DNA of 64,000 nucleotides from Mimachlamys varia (Eukaryota > Mollusca > Bivalvia > Pectinida > Pectinidae). Location of the stretch: contig OX392536.1 of assembly GCA_947623455.1 (NCBI GenBank), positions 34,787,465-34,851,464 of the forward strand, in the 5' to 3' direction. Every line of letters begins with the position of its first letter. Position 1 is the first letter of the stretch. The notes beneath the pieces are model-generated. The model ran no database searches and was not told the origin of the DNA. It was given only the letters and a program-made list of their open reading frames with translations. Positions 48,163 to 58,163 of the stretch are shown here, one piece after another. A program made the position numbers and the translations under genes.

Positions 48163-48560
48163 AGGAATAAGATTCATCAGTTTGGTATGAATGATATATA
48201 CTGAGATTGGGGTTTTTTTTGTACACAAACAGGAATTGAAAACTTAATTTGCGAGCTTTCGAAAACGTCTGTTTCCTTTGTCAAGCAAACCGCTGAAATC
48301 AGCTCACTACCCAAAATAGGGCGAGTTTGAGAAGTCAGCTGTCAAAAACGTAGCGCGACATTTCGTCCAATTGCACTCTAGTACTACAGGTAGACTCCAA
48401 CTCGCCCTATTTTGGGTAGTGAGCTGATTTCAGCGGTCAGAACACCGACACTCGGCTATTGTACTCTTTGCTTGACAAAGGAAACAGAAGTTTTCGAAAG
48501 CTCGCAAATTAAGTTTTCAATTCCTGTTTGTGTACAAAAAAAAAACAATCTCAGTATATA
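48163..48560. mobile_element. Long inverted-repeat element, short copy
   Basis: The arms, from TATATACTGAGATT at 48195 and AATCTCAGTATATA at 48560, run inwards for over 100 bp (GAATTGAAAACTTAATTTGC, GAGCTTTCGAAAAC, CCTTTGTCAAGCAAA). An additional inner pair, GCTGAAATCAGCTCACTACC and GGTAGTGAGCTGATTTCAGC, flanks ACCCAAAATAGGGCGAG. The sequence GGAATAAGATTCATCAGTTT outside the left arm is shared with the copy at 52454-53014, so the true left end is about 48163. No transposase frame. Confidence 0.85.
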
Positions 48561-48589
48561 GGTATACTTATCATTTACTAACAAACATT

Positions 48590-49550
48590 GCAACAATTCA
48601 TCTTCAACACCTTCATCTCAATATTGCTATGGCCCAGCTGGACACATAGTAACTGGCAATCTGAATATCATCCCCAAAATAAAGCTACGGGAGCTTTTCG
48701 TGAAAGGTCCTTATCATCCATCGAATGGAATGTGAATTTCAAGATTCTTATGAACTCTGTGAAGATTATGACAGACAATGGGCTGAACGTGAACAAGCTG
48801 AAATGGATTCCCTTTTAGGGAGTGAAGTCTATCAGGTCCTCTATCCAGAACAGAATAAACAGTGTGCGATACAAAATGAACACTAAACACAAGTCTATAT
48901 TGCTTGACCCTATGTTCGAACAACACTCAACGATCTACATGATAGGTATGTGGTTGTGTATACAGGCAAAACATCTAATAACTTGATACTTTTACATTAA
49001 TGACGAGGCCTGCAAGGTTACCCTACTTACACATTGACTGGTTTTGATGAAATCTAACCATGCTTCAGTATTACAATCTTTCGTAGATACCTGTTAATGA
49101 GCAGGACGCTGACCTACCTCGTCTATATTGGATACCGAAACTAATTAAGGATCCTTATAAGCAACGTTTTGTCTCTGGCTCTGCTAATTGCTCAACCAAG
49201 CCATTATCAAAACTTCTTACAGCAATTCTTAGTACCGATAAATCATGGCTTCAGTTGTTTACTCCAGAAGTGGAATTAACGGGATGTGGATTTTGAAAAA
49301 AAACTATGATCTTTTGAGCAACTTTTTTTTATCAATCTTAAGCATCCCTCCTTAAATGATTCGTCTATCAAAACATTTGATTTTTCCACCTGTACACTAC
49401 CATACCTATTACAAAACTACAGTAACGTCTTCGATCTCTCGTTATGAGATTTGTCTTTTCCAAGAAAGGCGGACGACGATACAAGTCAATGGTTGTGAGT
49501 AATCTTGGAACATACTTTGTGAAAAGCAATGCAAAACCTTAGATGAAATC
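48590..49550 (+). pseudogene. Decayed retroelement with reverse-transcriptase domain
   Basis: Peptide blocks in changing frames match, from memory, a reverse-transcriptase family common in mollusc and cnidarian genomes, possibly Penelope-like; the class is uncertain. In order they are YGPAGHIVTGNLNII (about 48630), LRELFVKGP (about 48684), DRYVVVYTGKTSNN (about 48939), LPRLYWIPKLIKDPYKQRF then VSGSANCSTKPLSKLL (49114-49225), SRSGINGMWILKK (about 49262), SSIKTFDFST (about 49361) and RRYKSMVVSNLGTYFVKSN (about 49473-49530). Stops and frameshifts separate the blocks. The catalytic YxDD box is not found; the copy seems to lose homology before or around it. It encoded an enzyme that copies RNA into DNA for retrotransposition; this copy is dead. 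Confidence 0.75.
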
Positions 49551-50810
49551 TTTTGAATCCTTGTAAGTGCTGATTAATGTGCTTACTTGGTACGACTGAG
49601 GTTAACAAAGCCCATGTCTGAGAAACATAAACACAGGGTGTGCAATTTACACATAAAGTTTACAAATCTATATATTTTTGCAAACAGCAAAACGCTAGCA
49701 GTTCATGTGAAGACACCCTTTTCGGAAAGGTCAATTTTTTTATCTCGTACCATTTTTATGCCATTTTTTCTCTTTACTATTTTAGACTTTGATAGGCATA
49801 GTATTATAGGGGTTATTCATTATACAAAAATATTACCCATGGCCACAAAATCCTTCTGTACACTGCCACCTGAGAAAAATGACTCGGTTCTCACTTTGAG
49901 GACTTTGCGTTTAAATAGATGTGACAAAGATTTACATGCATGGCGTGTGTCGTCGATGAAGCAGAACACGTTTACTCTTCCGAAACACCTTGTGTTCTCT
50001 TATACTTTTAATCATTGTTTTGTGTTGTGTTGGTATTTCTGGAAGTACGGGATCAAGTTTAATTAGTATGTATATAGATCTTGCATATATATATATTTCA
50101 AATAGTTAAATTAAAATTCAGAATTAAAAATTTAAGAAGCTAACTATGCTTTGGTTTCGAAGCACGGATTAATGAATGAAGACCGAATTCACACGGTACA
50201 CACCAGACAGGTGCGTGAACATACTGTCATAAAATAGAAATGTTCTAAATGCCTTTGGCAGGTTGATTGTGTAGCGAGCTGAAACGTAACCACGGCATAC
50301 TCTGGCTAGGTCATCTAGTGCAACTTAATTTAAATACATTAAGACTTACTAGATTCCGTAATCATGCTAAGAAATTAATTACAAATGTGCAGAATGTTCA
50401 AACCTCATATATGCATTATTCCTCTTCTGAGCTAAATAGCCAGTTTTTAATGATTTCTGGATACAATTATTGCTGAAAATTCTATAAAAAAAATACAATT
50501 ATGTGTGGTAAGTGATAAAAATACATGTATTACTTCGAGATATTAAACGATGGGAAGCATGAGATTTGTCATACTGTACGTGATTGTTATGTAATGATGA
50601 TGTTGTTGTTGTCATTTGTGGTGCAATTTTATTTCGCCTCGGTCTTCTTATTAACTGAAAACGTTCATCCCTTAAGACAAAAAATACGATCTAAAACTAC
50701 ACATGTATGAACGTGTATGCAGATATCCTCAAATGATTAAAATCAATGGCCACGTCAATTCGTATCTCGGAAAAACCTGTTAGACAAGGATGTTACCCCC
50801 ATCCCAACGT
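49551..50810. other. Non-coding stretch after the retroelement remnant
   Basis: AT-rich. A 159-codon frame at 49587-50066 (plus) is the longest non-repeat frame in this half but has low-complexity composition (rich in F, L, T and K) and no recognisable motif. It may be a tail of the decayed element or chance. No RNA genes seen. Confidence 0.45.
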
Positions 50811-51685
50811 ACCATTGATTTAGCCGGTAATAAGGTGTGAAACACATATTGCATAAACGTGATTGACAAGATGGGAACGTGAACTGAGAAAGCAAAATCA
50901 GAAAAGTCCGACTGAAAAATAGCCCATCAGTTTAACATGTAGTCGTGGAGTCTGTGGAATATTTTCAGGCAATTTTAAATTGTTTTCATTACAGGATATT
51001 TTTTTTATCTTCAGTAGTGTAACTATAAAATGTCATCAATATAAATACATTTCAATAATAGTATCAAGTTTAATAGAGAAGCTACCCGAATTCTGCTGAT
51101 ATTCTTCAATTTAAAGACATTAAATAGCTCTCCGTATTGTCTCAACAATATTGTCTATACCAAAACCATCAATATAAATGGTTGTCTTGATACTGTTATC
51201 AATGAAAAACCATTTATTTTTTGGGTGGATTTGCTGAAGGCAATAAAGTGTAGACAATACAGAGAGTTATTTAATGACGTTAGTATAGATTAAAGAAAAT
51301 AGCAGAACTAGGATAATTCCTCAATCAAACTTGAAAATATTATTCAAAGAAATCCATTTTTATAGATGGGCTTGCTGTAGCCATTAGATTCTATAGTTAA
51401 GAAAATAAGCAGAATTCGGGTAGCTAAACATGATACTGTTATTGAAATGTATTTATATGGGTGACATTTAATAGTTACACCACTGATAATCGAAAAATAT
51501 CCTGTATTGAAAACGATTTTTGAATACTATTCTTTTAAAAATTGCCTCCACGACTACATGTAAAACTGATGGTTTATTTTTCAGTCGGACTTTTCTGATT
51601 TTGCTTTCTCAGTTCACGTTCCCATCTTGTCAATCACGTTTATGCAATATGTGTTTCACACCTTTTTACCGGCTAAATCAATGGT
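50811..51685. mobile_element. 875-bp foldback element with about 270-bp arms
   Basis: The left end, ACCATTGATTTAGCCGGTAA, is inverted at the right end, TTACCGGCTAAATCAATGGT. The arms share AGGTGTGAAACACATATTGC, AAACGTGATTGACAAGATGG, GAACGTGAACTGAGAAAGCA and AAAATCAGAAAAGTCCGACT, each with its exact reverse complement in mirror order, then continue with growing divergence to about 51090 and 51405. Inside, AGCTCTCCGTATTGTCT near 51126 is inverted at about 51252-51270 (AGACAATACAGAGAGTT), so inverted repeats are nested. No open frame of note. It is a non-autonomous long-TIR element. Confidence 0.9.
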
Positions 51686-51845
51686 TTTGACTTGAGATGC
51701 CAATGTTTTCACAATAATTGTATTAGCGTCATCGTTTCAGCGTAGCTTGCTATGATATTTTTGGAGATCAAACTCCTAGCATTGACATCGTTCAATTGTT
51801 GTTATTTTTATGTCGGGGCTCTGTTGATACACATGCCTTCCGTCG

Positions 51846-52389
51846 TCACGAGTATAAATATTTACAGTACAATGTAGCGCACCTTACGCTCGAATGGTGT
51901 GAATAAATATAACGTGTCTTTTCACTAGAATTAAAAAATGTACTAAATTCGGAATGTTTTGCATAGTCTAAATACAAGTGCAAAACAGTGGCACGGAACA
52001 TTCGAAATACCAGTAGTTCAAGGACCGATTCGAAACACTCTCTCCATCCCTCGGAAATGTCATGCTTTTCGATGTAACTCAAAGTCAGGCGTAATGTTTT
52101 TAATTCCATGCCCAACCCTAATCTGATTTGGTGCACATAAAATCTAGGATATGATCATGGGGCGACAGCCACAAATCTTGAAAATACTTGCAATGTACTC
52201 ATTCAGATGGATCAAAGCATTCTTTAACTTAGGTTCCGAACTAAACGAACAGTCCTTAGTCGAAAGACTGAAACCCAAGGACAAAACGAAATTGGCAGCT
52301 TGAAATTTATGAGGGAAAAACAAAACATAGCGGTTGTATTTCTTGTCCCGATGTACAAACACACCGACGACTATATCATGCTTACTCAA
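51846..52389 (-). pseudogene. Two adjoining minus-strand frames, possible broken gene
   Basis: Frames of 81 codons (52389-52144, no ATG at its start) and 96 codons (52136-51846) lie end to end in different phases, separated by seven bases. Composition is protein-like: KYNRYVLFFPHKFQAANFVL and LKNALIHLNEYIASIFKICG in the first, YIEKHDISEGWRECFESVLE and VFRMFRATVLHLYLDYAKHS in the second. A possible acceptor (AGTTTTTACAG) lies about 50 bp upstream of the first frame, but an in-frame TGA follows it. The pair is trapped between two inverted-repeat elements. I do not recognise a family; it may be a frameshifted pseudogene, two exons, or chance. Confidence 0.25.
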
Positions 52390-52453
52390 TAATCAACCTG
52401 GTGGATACGAACATGTTTACAGTGTCTACCTGTAAAAACTTATTTAAGTATGA

Positions 52454-53014
52454 GGAATAAGATTCATCAGTTTGGTATGAATGATATATACTGAGATTGT
52501 TTTTTTTTGTACACAAACAGGAATTGAAAACTTAATTTGCGAGCTTTCGAAAACGTCTGTTTTCTTTGTCAAGCAAAGAGTACAATAGCCGAGTGTCGGT
52601 GTTCTGATCGCTGAAATCAGCTCACTACCCAAAATAGGGCGAGTTGAAGAAGTCAGCTGTCAAAAGCGTAGCGCGACATTAAAGATTAAATTAAAGAATC
52701 CATATGGATTAGGAAGGAAGGGGAATCAATGAACAGAGACGAGGGGGGACACCAGTTGAGTCATCTTTATGACCCTATTTTAACATCCAATAAGGGGCGG
52801 AATGGGTAAACATCTTACCCGTCCCTCTGTCTACCTGTAGTACTAGAGTACATTTGGACGAAATGTCGCGCTACGCTTTTGACAGCTGACTTCTCCAACT
52901 CGTCACTCGGCTATTGTACTCTTTGTTTGACAAAGGAAACAGACGTTTCCGAAAGCTCGCAAATTAAGTTTTCAATTCCTGTTTGTGTACAAAAAAAACA
53001 ATCTCAGTATATAT
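52454..53014. mobile_element. Long inverted-repeat element, longer copy
   Basis: Same family as 48163-48560: GGAATAAGATTCATCAGTTT, TATATACTGAGATTG, GAATTGAAAACTTAATTTGC and GCTGAAATCAGCTCACTACC in order, and the mirrored arm ending CAATCTCAGTATATA. This copy keeps about 180 bp of central sequence (52680-52860, including GGAAGGAAGGGGAATCAATG and GGGCGGAATGGGTAAACATC) that is missing from the other copy. The other copy instead keeps the symmetric GGTAGTGAGCTGATTTCAGC on the right. No transposase. Confidence 0.85.
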
Positions 53015-53027
53015 TATTCAAGTATGA

Positions 53028-53510
53028 TTCGTAATCAAGTAAGATGACGTAACAAACACATATGCTGTACCTTCTAAATTAAGTAATAGATGCAGTATGC
53101 CGAAATAAAATTAAATTACATTATACAGCTCTTTCGTCCTCCTAGGACTCTTCAGTGATGCTAATGGCCAAAAGGTGGGAATCCAAAATTTCTGAAGTAA
53201 TGTAGAAGCTGAAGGGTCTGGTGCGTACAACCCCTTTAATTTATGAATTTAGAAGTTAAATTAAACTAGATCTGTATAATTTTCAATCGTGTACTACGAA
53301 AGTGTGTATATTGTGTACCGTGCCACTACTCAAATGAGATTAGCTGTGGCTATGGAGGCTCCAGCAAACCTCGGGGACTAAAAATTCCACCAGCCGAGTA
53401 TGCCACCCCATATCATTCAAGATGACGTAACACATATATATGCTGCACCTTTTAAATTTAGTAATAGATACAGAATGCCGAAAAAAATCATTAAACAAGT
53501 TAGCTCTATA
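53028..53510. repeat. Direct duplication of a roughly 90-bp segment
   Basis: AAGATGACGTAAC, ATATGCTG, ACCTT, TAAATTAAGTAATAGAT.CAG and ATGCCGAAA at about 53041-53107 recur at about 53419-53484, an offset of some 380 bp. The DNA between them contains CTCCTAGGACTCTTCAGTGA and GGCTCCAGCAAACCTCGGGG, with no exon features I can support. Confidence 0.65.
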
Positions 53511-54532
53511 TATTTACTTTCCAACTTTGTGAACAATAATGATACGGAGTTACCCCCCTTCTTATTGGATTAAAAAATCAAACACCATTATACTCGCAGG
53601 CTCATCTCGTCGCTATGCAAATATAGAAACTTATTGCATATTTGTTTGCGCCTTATCGGACTTACAGTCGTGTTGTAGCTCTGTATAATCGGTAAGTGAA
53701 ATAATTGGAATGTGGAGTTTGAAGAATTGATAAGATCTTTTGATGAATCGTTATATGTTCTTGTCAGAAATTCTTTATCTGCTTATCGTTTTTATTGTTA
53801 GACCAATTTACTTAGTCTCGTACTAGACCGATTAGATAGAACCGTTCTCATCATGATATCTTTCTACAGATATATGAATATTAAATTGAAAAAAAAATAT
53901 TTTGGCAAAAGCGCATTTAATACTTTGAAACAAATAAACAGAGGACAATATTGCGAGAACTTTAATATTCCTTGCTGACACTATCTCTGGTGGCATTCAT
54001 ATGGGACTCTGACCGACCCTTCTTTGGTACGTGGCTTTGATTGATGATATTGCGATCACGACAATCAACAACTAGCCAAGTCTTGCAATTTTGCACACAG
54101 ATGATGTTTTGTCTTTAAATATAACTTTATGTATTCATCATACTTACCAGATACACATATGTATATCATCCCGGCTTGAATATAAGGGTATTGTATTCGG
54201 TTCTTGTACCTTAGTCGCTTTCCTTCATATTTACTCAAGACATAAAATTATCAAAAATTATCGCTTACACTATATAAGCTATACGGATAGCAGTACGGTC
54301 CTGATATTGTCATCATAAACTTTCTCTTTCTTGGCAGTAGCATTCCTGCTCCTTATTTCCTTGTCGTCTTTTAAGGATTTGGTTTTATTTTGGTTCTCGT
54401 CCTATAAATAACTAACGTCATTTTAGAACGGTATCTCGGTGTATGTGAAATGTTTGAGAGGATGTGGTATTCACGCCTCCTTGTTATAGTTCGGAACTGA
54501 TATCGACTTTATTGTGCTACTACACTAAAGTC
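53511..54532. other. AT-rich non-coding stretch
   Basis: Nothing recognisable. Frames such as 54091-54318 (75 codons) are AT-driven. Confidence 0.5.
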
Positions 54533-54770
54533 CTGTAAACCAACTTATTTTAGCGGCGACTTAATTCCGCGTTTTCATATGAAACGACGATTTCGCGGCG
54601 ATTTAATTTCGCGATAGATAAAGTCATAAATCATATGTATAATACAGTACTTTTACAGTTGGCATACCTCTGATTGAAACCATTTTGCGGCGATTAATTT
54701 TCGTGAATTTTAATCAACGGCGAAATACGCGAAAATTAGTCGCACGCGAAAATAAGTTTGTTTGCAGTAT
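54533..54770. mobile_element. Small inverted-repeat element rich in TTTCGCG words
   Basis: CTGTAAACCAACTTATTTTA and GCGGCGACTTAA at the left are inverted at the right as AGTCGC..GCGAAAATAAGT and TTGTTTGCAG. The interior repeats GCGGCGATTTAATTTCGCG, TGCGGCGATTAATTTTCGTG and GCGAAAATTAG. Non-coding, probably a MITE. Confidence 0.7.
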
Positions 54771-56049
54771 ACTGCCAAAGTTTCCATTCAGAACATCCCA
54801 CCCAGTCACATTATACAGACAATTGGTGAACCAGTCGTCCCAGTCGTTCCAGTGTCATTATGCTTGGCGTCAAGCAGGGAGTTGAAACTAGCATTTTTGT
54901 TACTGATATTTCCAGGGTCACTATGACTCTGTTCATGTTTTGTTACTGTGTTGACACTTCGGTATCGCTGGTTTTAAGAATCAATTTTAAAAGCTAGATA
55001 TTTTTCTTCATCAATATTTTATTACTTTCCATGTTTATGCTTCTTTACAATTATATCATGAAATACTGTGAATGGGACCTAGTTTAAAACACCTGCTGAA
55101 ATCGTCTCATTTAAAGTATTACCACGCATTCCATTTTAGTGATCGATAGCTTATTTCGAATTAATTTGTATTTTGGTATATTTTAGTATAAAACACACAG
55201 GTATATATACTTCTCAATGCAATGGATATTTCATTTTGTTTTTAACTTTTGTCGTAAATCTCTTTCATCGAAACATTTTAAAAGCCCACACAAGATTTGT
55301 ATCCCAGCTATGACTCTTAATGACCTCCTAATAGTGAACAAACCACATAAAAACTTGCGTAGGAGTCTGATATCAAATTCTTCAATTGATTTATATTATC
55401 CCACGCGTTCTCTATTGTTTATTGGCGTAAAAATAGATGCCGCGGCGACCTAAAACCAAAACAACTTTGTGTGTCCTACTGGAGTTATTTATATTTACTC
55501 TGCATGTTGCTATAATGCGATTTACGAATTGCCGTTGCCCAAAAAACTTATATTTAAATGTAGGTCAAATATGCATTTTACACAAAAAACATGACTAAGT
55601 TTCTTGATGAGTTTCAGGAAAACAGAATTTCTAAAATAGGTCATTATCTGATTCCAGCAAATGTACTGTCTATATATACCACTTAATGGAACGGAAAAGT
55701 GTCATTATTATACAGTTAAACTTAATTCAAAATTGCAGCTTTTCCTTTCACTTACATAAACGTTTTCAGCCTAAAAACATGATAAAAAGAGATTATTCGT
55801 AAAGCTTTGGTTAGGCTAACACCTTATTCGCACCACCTGGCTTAAACCTCACCTCACGAAAAAAAACTCGTATACATGTATTTAATGGTAATACTACTAG
55901 AATAAATCATACCCCTGTATACATACTAGTATAATGTCTATATATAGACACTTTAGGATGTCAAATGATTACAAACACACTTCTTCGCTTGTTTGGTTTT
56001 CAGATTATAATAATCATAGAGGAAAATAATAATAATAGTAATACTAATT
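54771..56049. other. Non-coding stretch; possible repeat and LINE-tail fragments
   Basis: GTCACATTATACAGACAATT with CCAGTCGTCCCAG and GGCGTCAAGCAGGGAG (about 54797-54885) recalls a dispersed marine-invertebrate repeat. A 78-codon frame at 55217-55453 (LNDLLIVNKPHKNLRRSLIS, then NSSIDLYYPTRSL) faintly resembles the C-terminal tail of LINE open reading frames. Both readings are weak. Confidence 0.3.
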
Positions 56050-56312
56050 ATTCGAGGTTCTTATATACTATTTTATCACGACCTTAAAGGTCGCCTCAAA
56101 GCAGTTAACAAATTATTATCCATGGTTATAGGGCCTTAGCAACCAGCCAATATCGTTTTCGACTCCCTGTGGAGCATACAACCGGTGCTGCCATTTCGGC
56201 GCTCACAGCTAGCATTCTACAATTTCTAGCACTATCCAACCACGTACTCATTAACAGCTGTGTAGACTGGGACAAGCAGAGGAAAGTATCTTGCTCAAGG
56301 AAACAACATGAA
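56050..56312 (+). repeat. Dispersed repeat, forward copy
   Basis: GAGGTTCTTATATACTATTT, ACCTTAAAGGTCGCCTCAAA, GCCAATATCGTTTTCG and CCGGTGCTGCCATTTCGGCG recur in reverse complement at 57618-57765. The 3' part, AACAGCTGTGTAGACTGGGA then CAAGCAGAGGAAAGTATCTT and GCTCAAGGA, resembles a sequence I recall as widespread in marine invertebrate genomes. It is SINE-like, but no pol III head was identified. Confidence 0.65.
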
Positions 56313-57617
56313 GATTAACATATATATACTTATATATGTATTACTTTATAAAGTGCTAAATAGTATTGAATGAAATGAAGTATTGATTGGTTTAATACAT
56401 GTCATAATGCGTGGGAACCTGAAAACGACATTTGCTGAGTCGAACAAGGAGTGGGAGTTATATGGGGGAATGTTTCTTGTTTGTATGATAGGGTTTCTAT
56501 GTGCACGATGAATGCATCTTGCCAACAGATAAAAATATACAATGACACTGGATTTTTTTCTTTTTTACTTAAGCGATGAATGTATCTCAAAAATTGATCT
56601 ATTAAACAGAAAATAATATACCATAACACTGGATTTTTCCTTCTTACTTTAGCGATTTAGCCTGTTTCAGGAAATACACAAAAGCATAACTAACGTTTGT
56701 CGCTTAAAAATAAGTAGCAATATATCAGATTATATAGTTATGCATCTGGACTTTAAATTATTATTGATGTTGTACTTGTCAAAAATTGACGATTTTTATG
56801 AAACCTAAGATCAGTCAGATTGTTAGAGTGTTCCGTCATATCCCGAATTGAAAACTTACATAACTGCAAAAAGATGATGGAGTATTGTAAACATAGTATT
56901 TGTAAAAGCGTAAATGATTCAAAACATACTCCCACGTTGTGTTTGCTCAGATAATCAACATGACATCTGGTCAGGTTCGCTGAGCAAGTGTTCCTGTGTT
57001 AAGTGCTATAAAATGTACCACTATATGATAATATGTTCACCGCCCACCCTTACAATGTGTATTCATCGTTTTAATTTTCATGCCTTTTTTAAACTCGTCC
57101 ATTTAACATTTTTCTAAAATGAGTCTCGTGCATAACACTTTTGTGCTACATGTAATTACATTAAGAATAAAATATCAATTTCAAATAATAATAAAAGCAT
57201 TTGTCATGTTTTTTCGTATACATACCTCGGCCGTAAACAGGTGAATTGTGACCGCTCCACTGAGCTGAGCCTGTATAAATGGCATTTAAAGTATTGACCT
57301 CTTCATATGATACCTTTTTAAATACAGATTAGACATACCCTGAACTCGGTGACCTAGATTTACATAGCGGCTGACATCAGTGAAGCTGAAACGCCCAGCC
57401 TTCCGGAACACCTGGTCTTATTCAGTGGTACTTTTTAATGCTCCATTTATAAATTGTTCATTTGTTCAGATAATGTCCCTTGTACCTTATTTCCAAACAA
57501 ATGCTAACAGTAAGAAGGAAAAACACCAAAAGAATGGTATGTTTCCAATTAGAGATCATGATTGAAGGGTCGGAGGTTCACAACACAATGCTGTAAGTTT
57601 GTTGAAAGCTTCAATTT
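56313..57617. other. AT-rich stretch between the inverted repeat copies
   Basis: No gene is recognised. TACACTGGATTTTT-like words repeat near 56541 and 56625 (ACACTGGATTTTTTTC and ACACTGGATTTTTCC), a short local duplication about 85 bp apart. CCAGCCTTCCGGAACACCTG near 57394 may belong to a dispersed repeat. Confidence 0.45.
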
Positions 57618-57765
57618 TGAGTACAGAAATGGCAGCACCGGCAGATATTGGTTGGCGCAACAGAGCCTATAATCACAAAGAATACTTTATGCAACGCTTT
57701 GAGCTGACCTACAAACTATGTTGTGAAAAGGCGGTATATAAGAACCTCAAATTATTATCATTTGC
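57618..57765 (-). repeat. Dispersed repeat, reverse copy
   Basis: AAATGGCAGCACCGGCAGAT, ATTGGTTGGCGCAACAGAGC, TTTGAGCTGACC and GTATATAAGAACCTCAAATT are the reverse complement of the 56050-56312 element in mirrored order. The 3' part of that element is absent, so this copy is truncated. Confidence 0.65.
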
Positions 57766-58163
57766 AAATATATAAACTGCTGTGTTTGGAAGAAGACCAT
57801 GCATATCCAATTAGATGCACCATGGGAGTATTTTATGTAGGGGAAGCAGGCATGCTATGATTAAGAAATCATCACGTTTTTTAAAAACAATTTCGTAGTG
57901 AAATGTTGCTGTTGGTCATACATGTTAACGATAGTATCATTGGTTTCAGTTTCATATGGATATTTGATATCGAAATGGTCCATAACGATATTTCATTTAA
58001 AAACATTACAACATCGACATATATACGAGAAGATTAATTGAATGATTTTCCTTTCAAATCAAAAGCAAGTCCATCAAGAAATATACTCATTGGGTTTTAC
58101 AATGGCATGCTAAAATGTATGTTTGAAAATCTGGCAACAGAATTGCACAAACACATCGTCATA

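Noticed and set aside
49587..50066. 159-codon plus-strand frame as a gene
   Set aside because: Low-complexity composition, no domain, no splice or promoter support; kept only as part of a non-coding stretch.
55217..55453. LINE open-reading-frame C-terminus
   Set aside because: Only a faint resemblance over about 40 residues; no preceding reverse-transcriptase blocks in this region.
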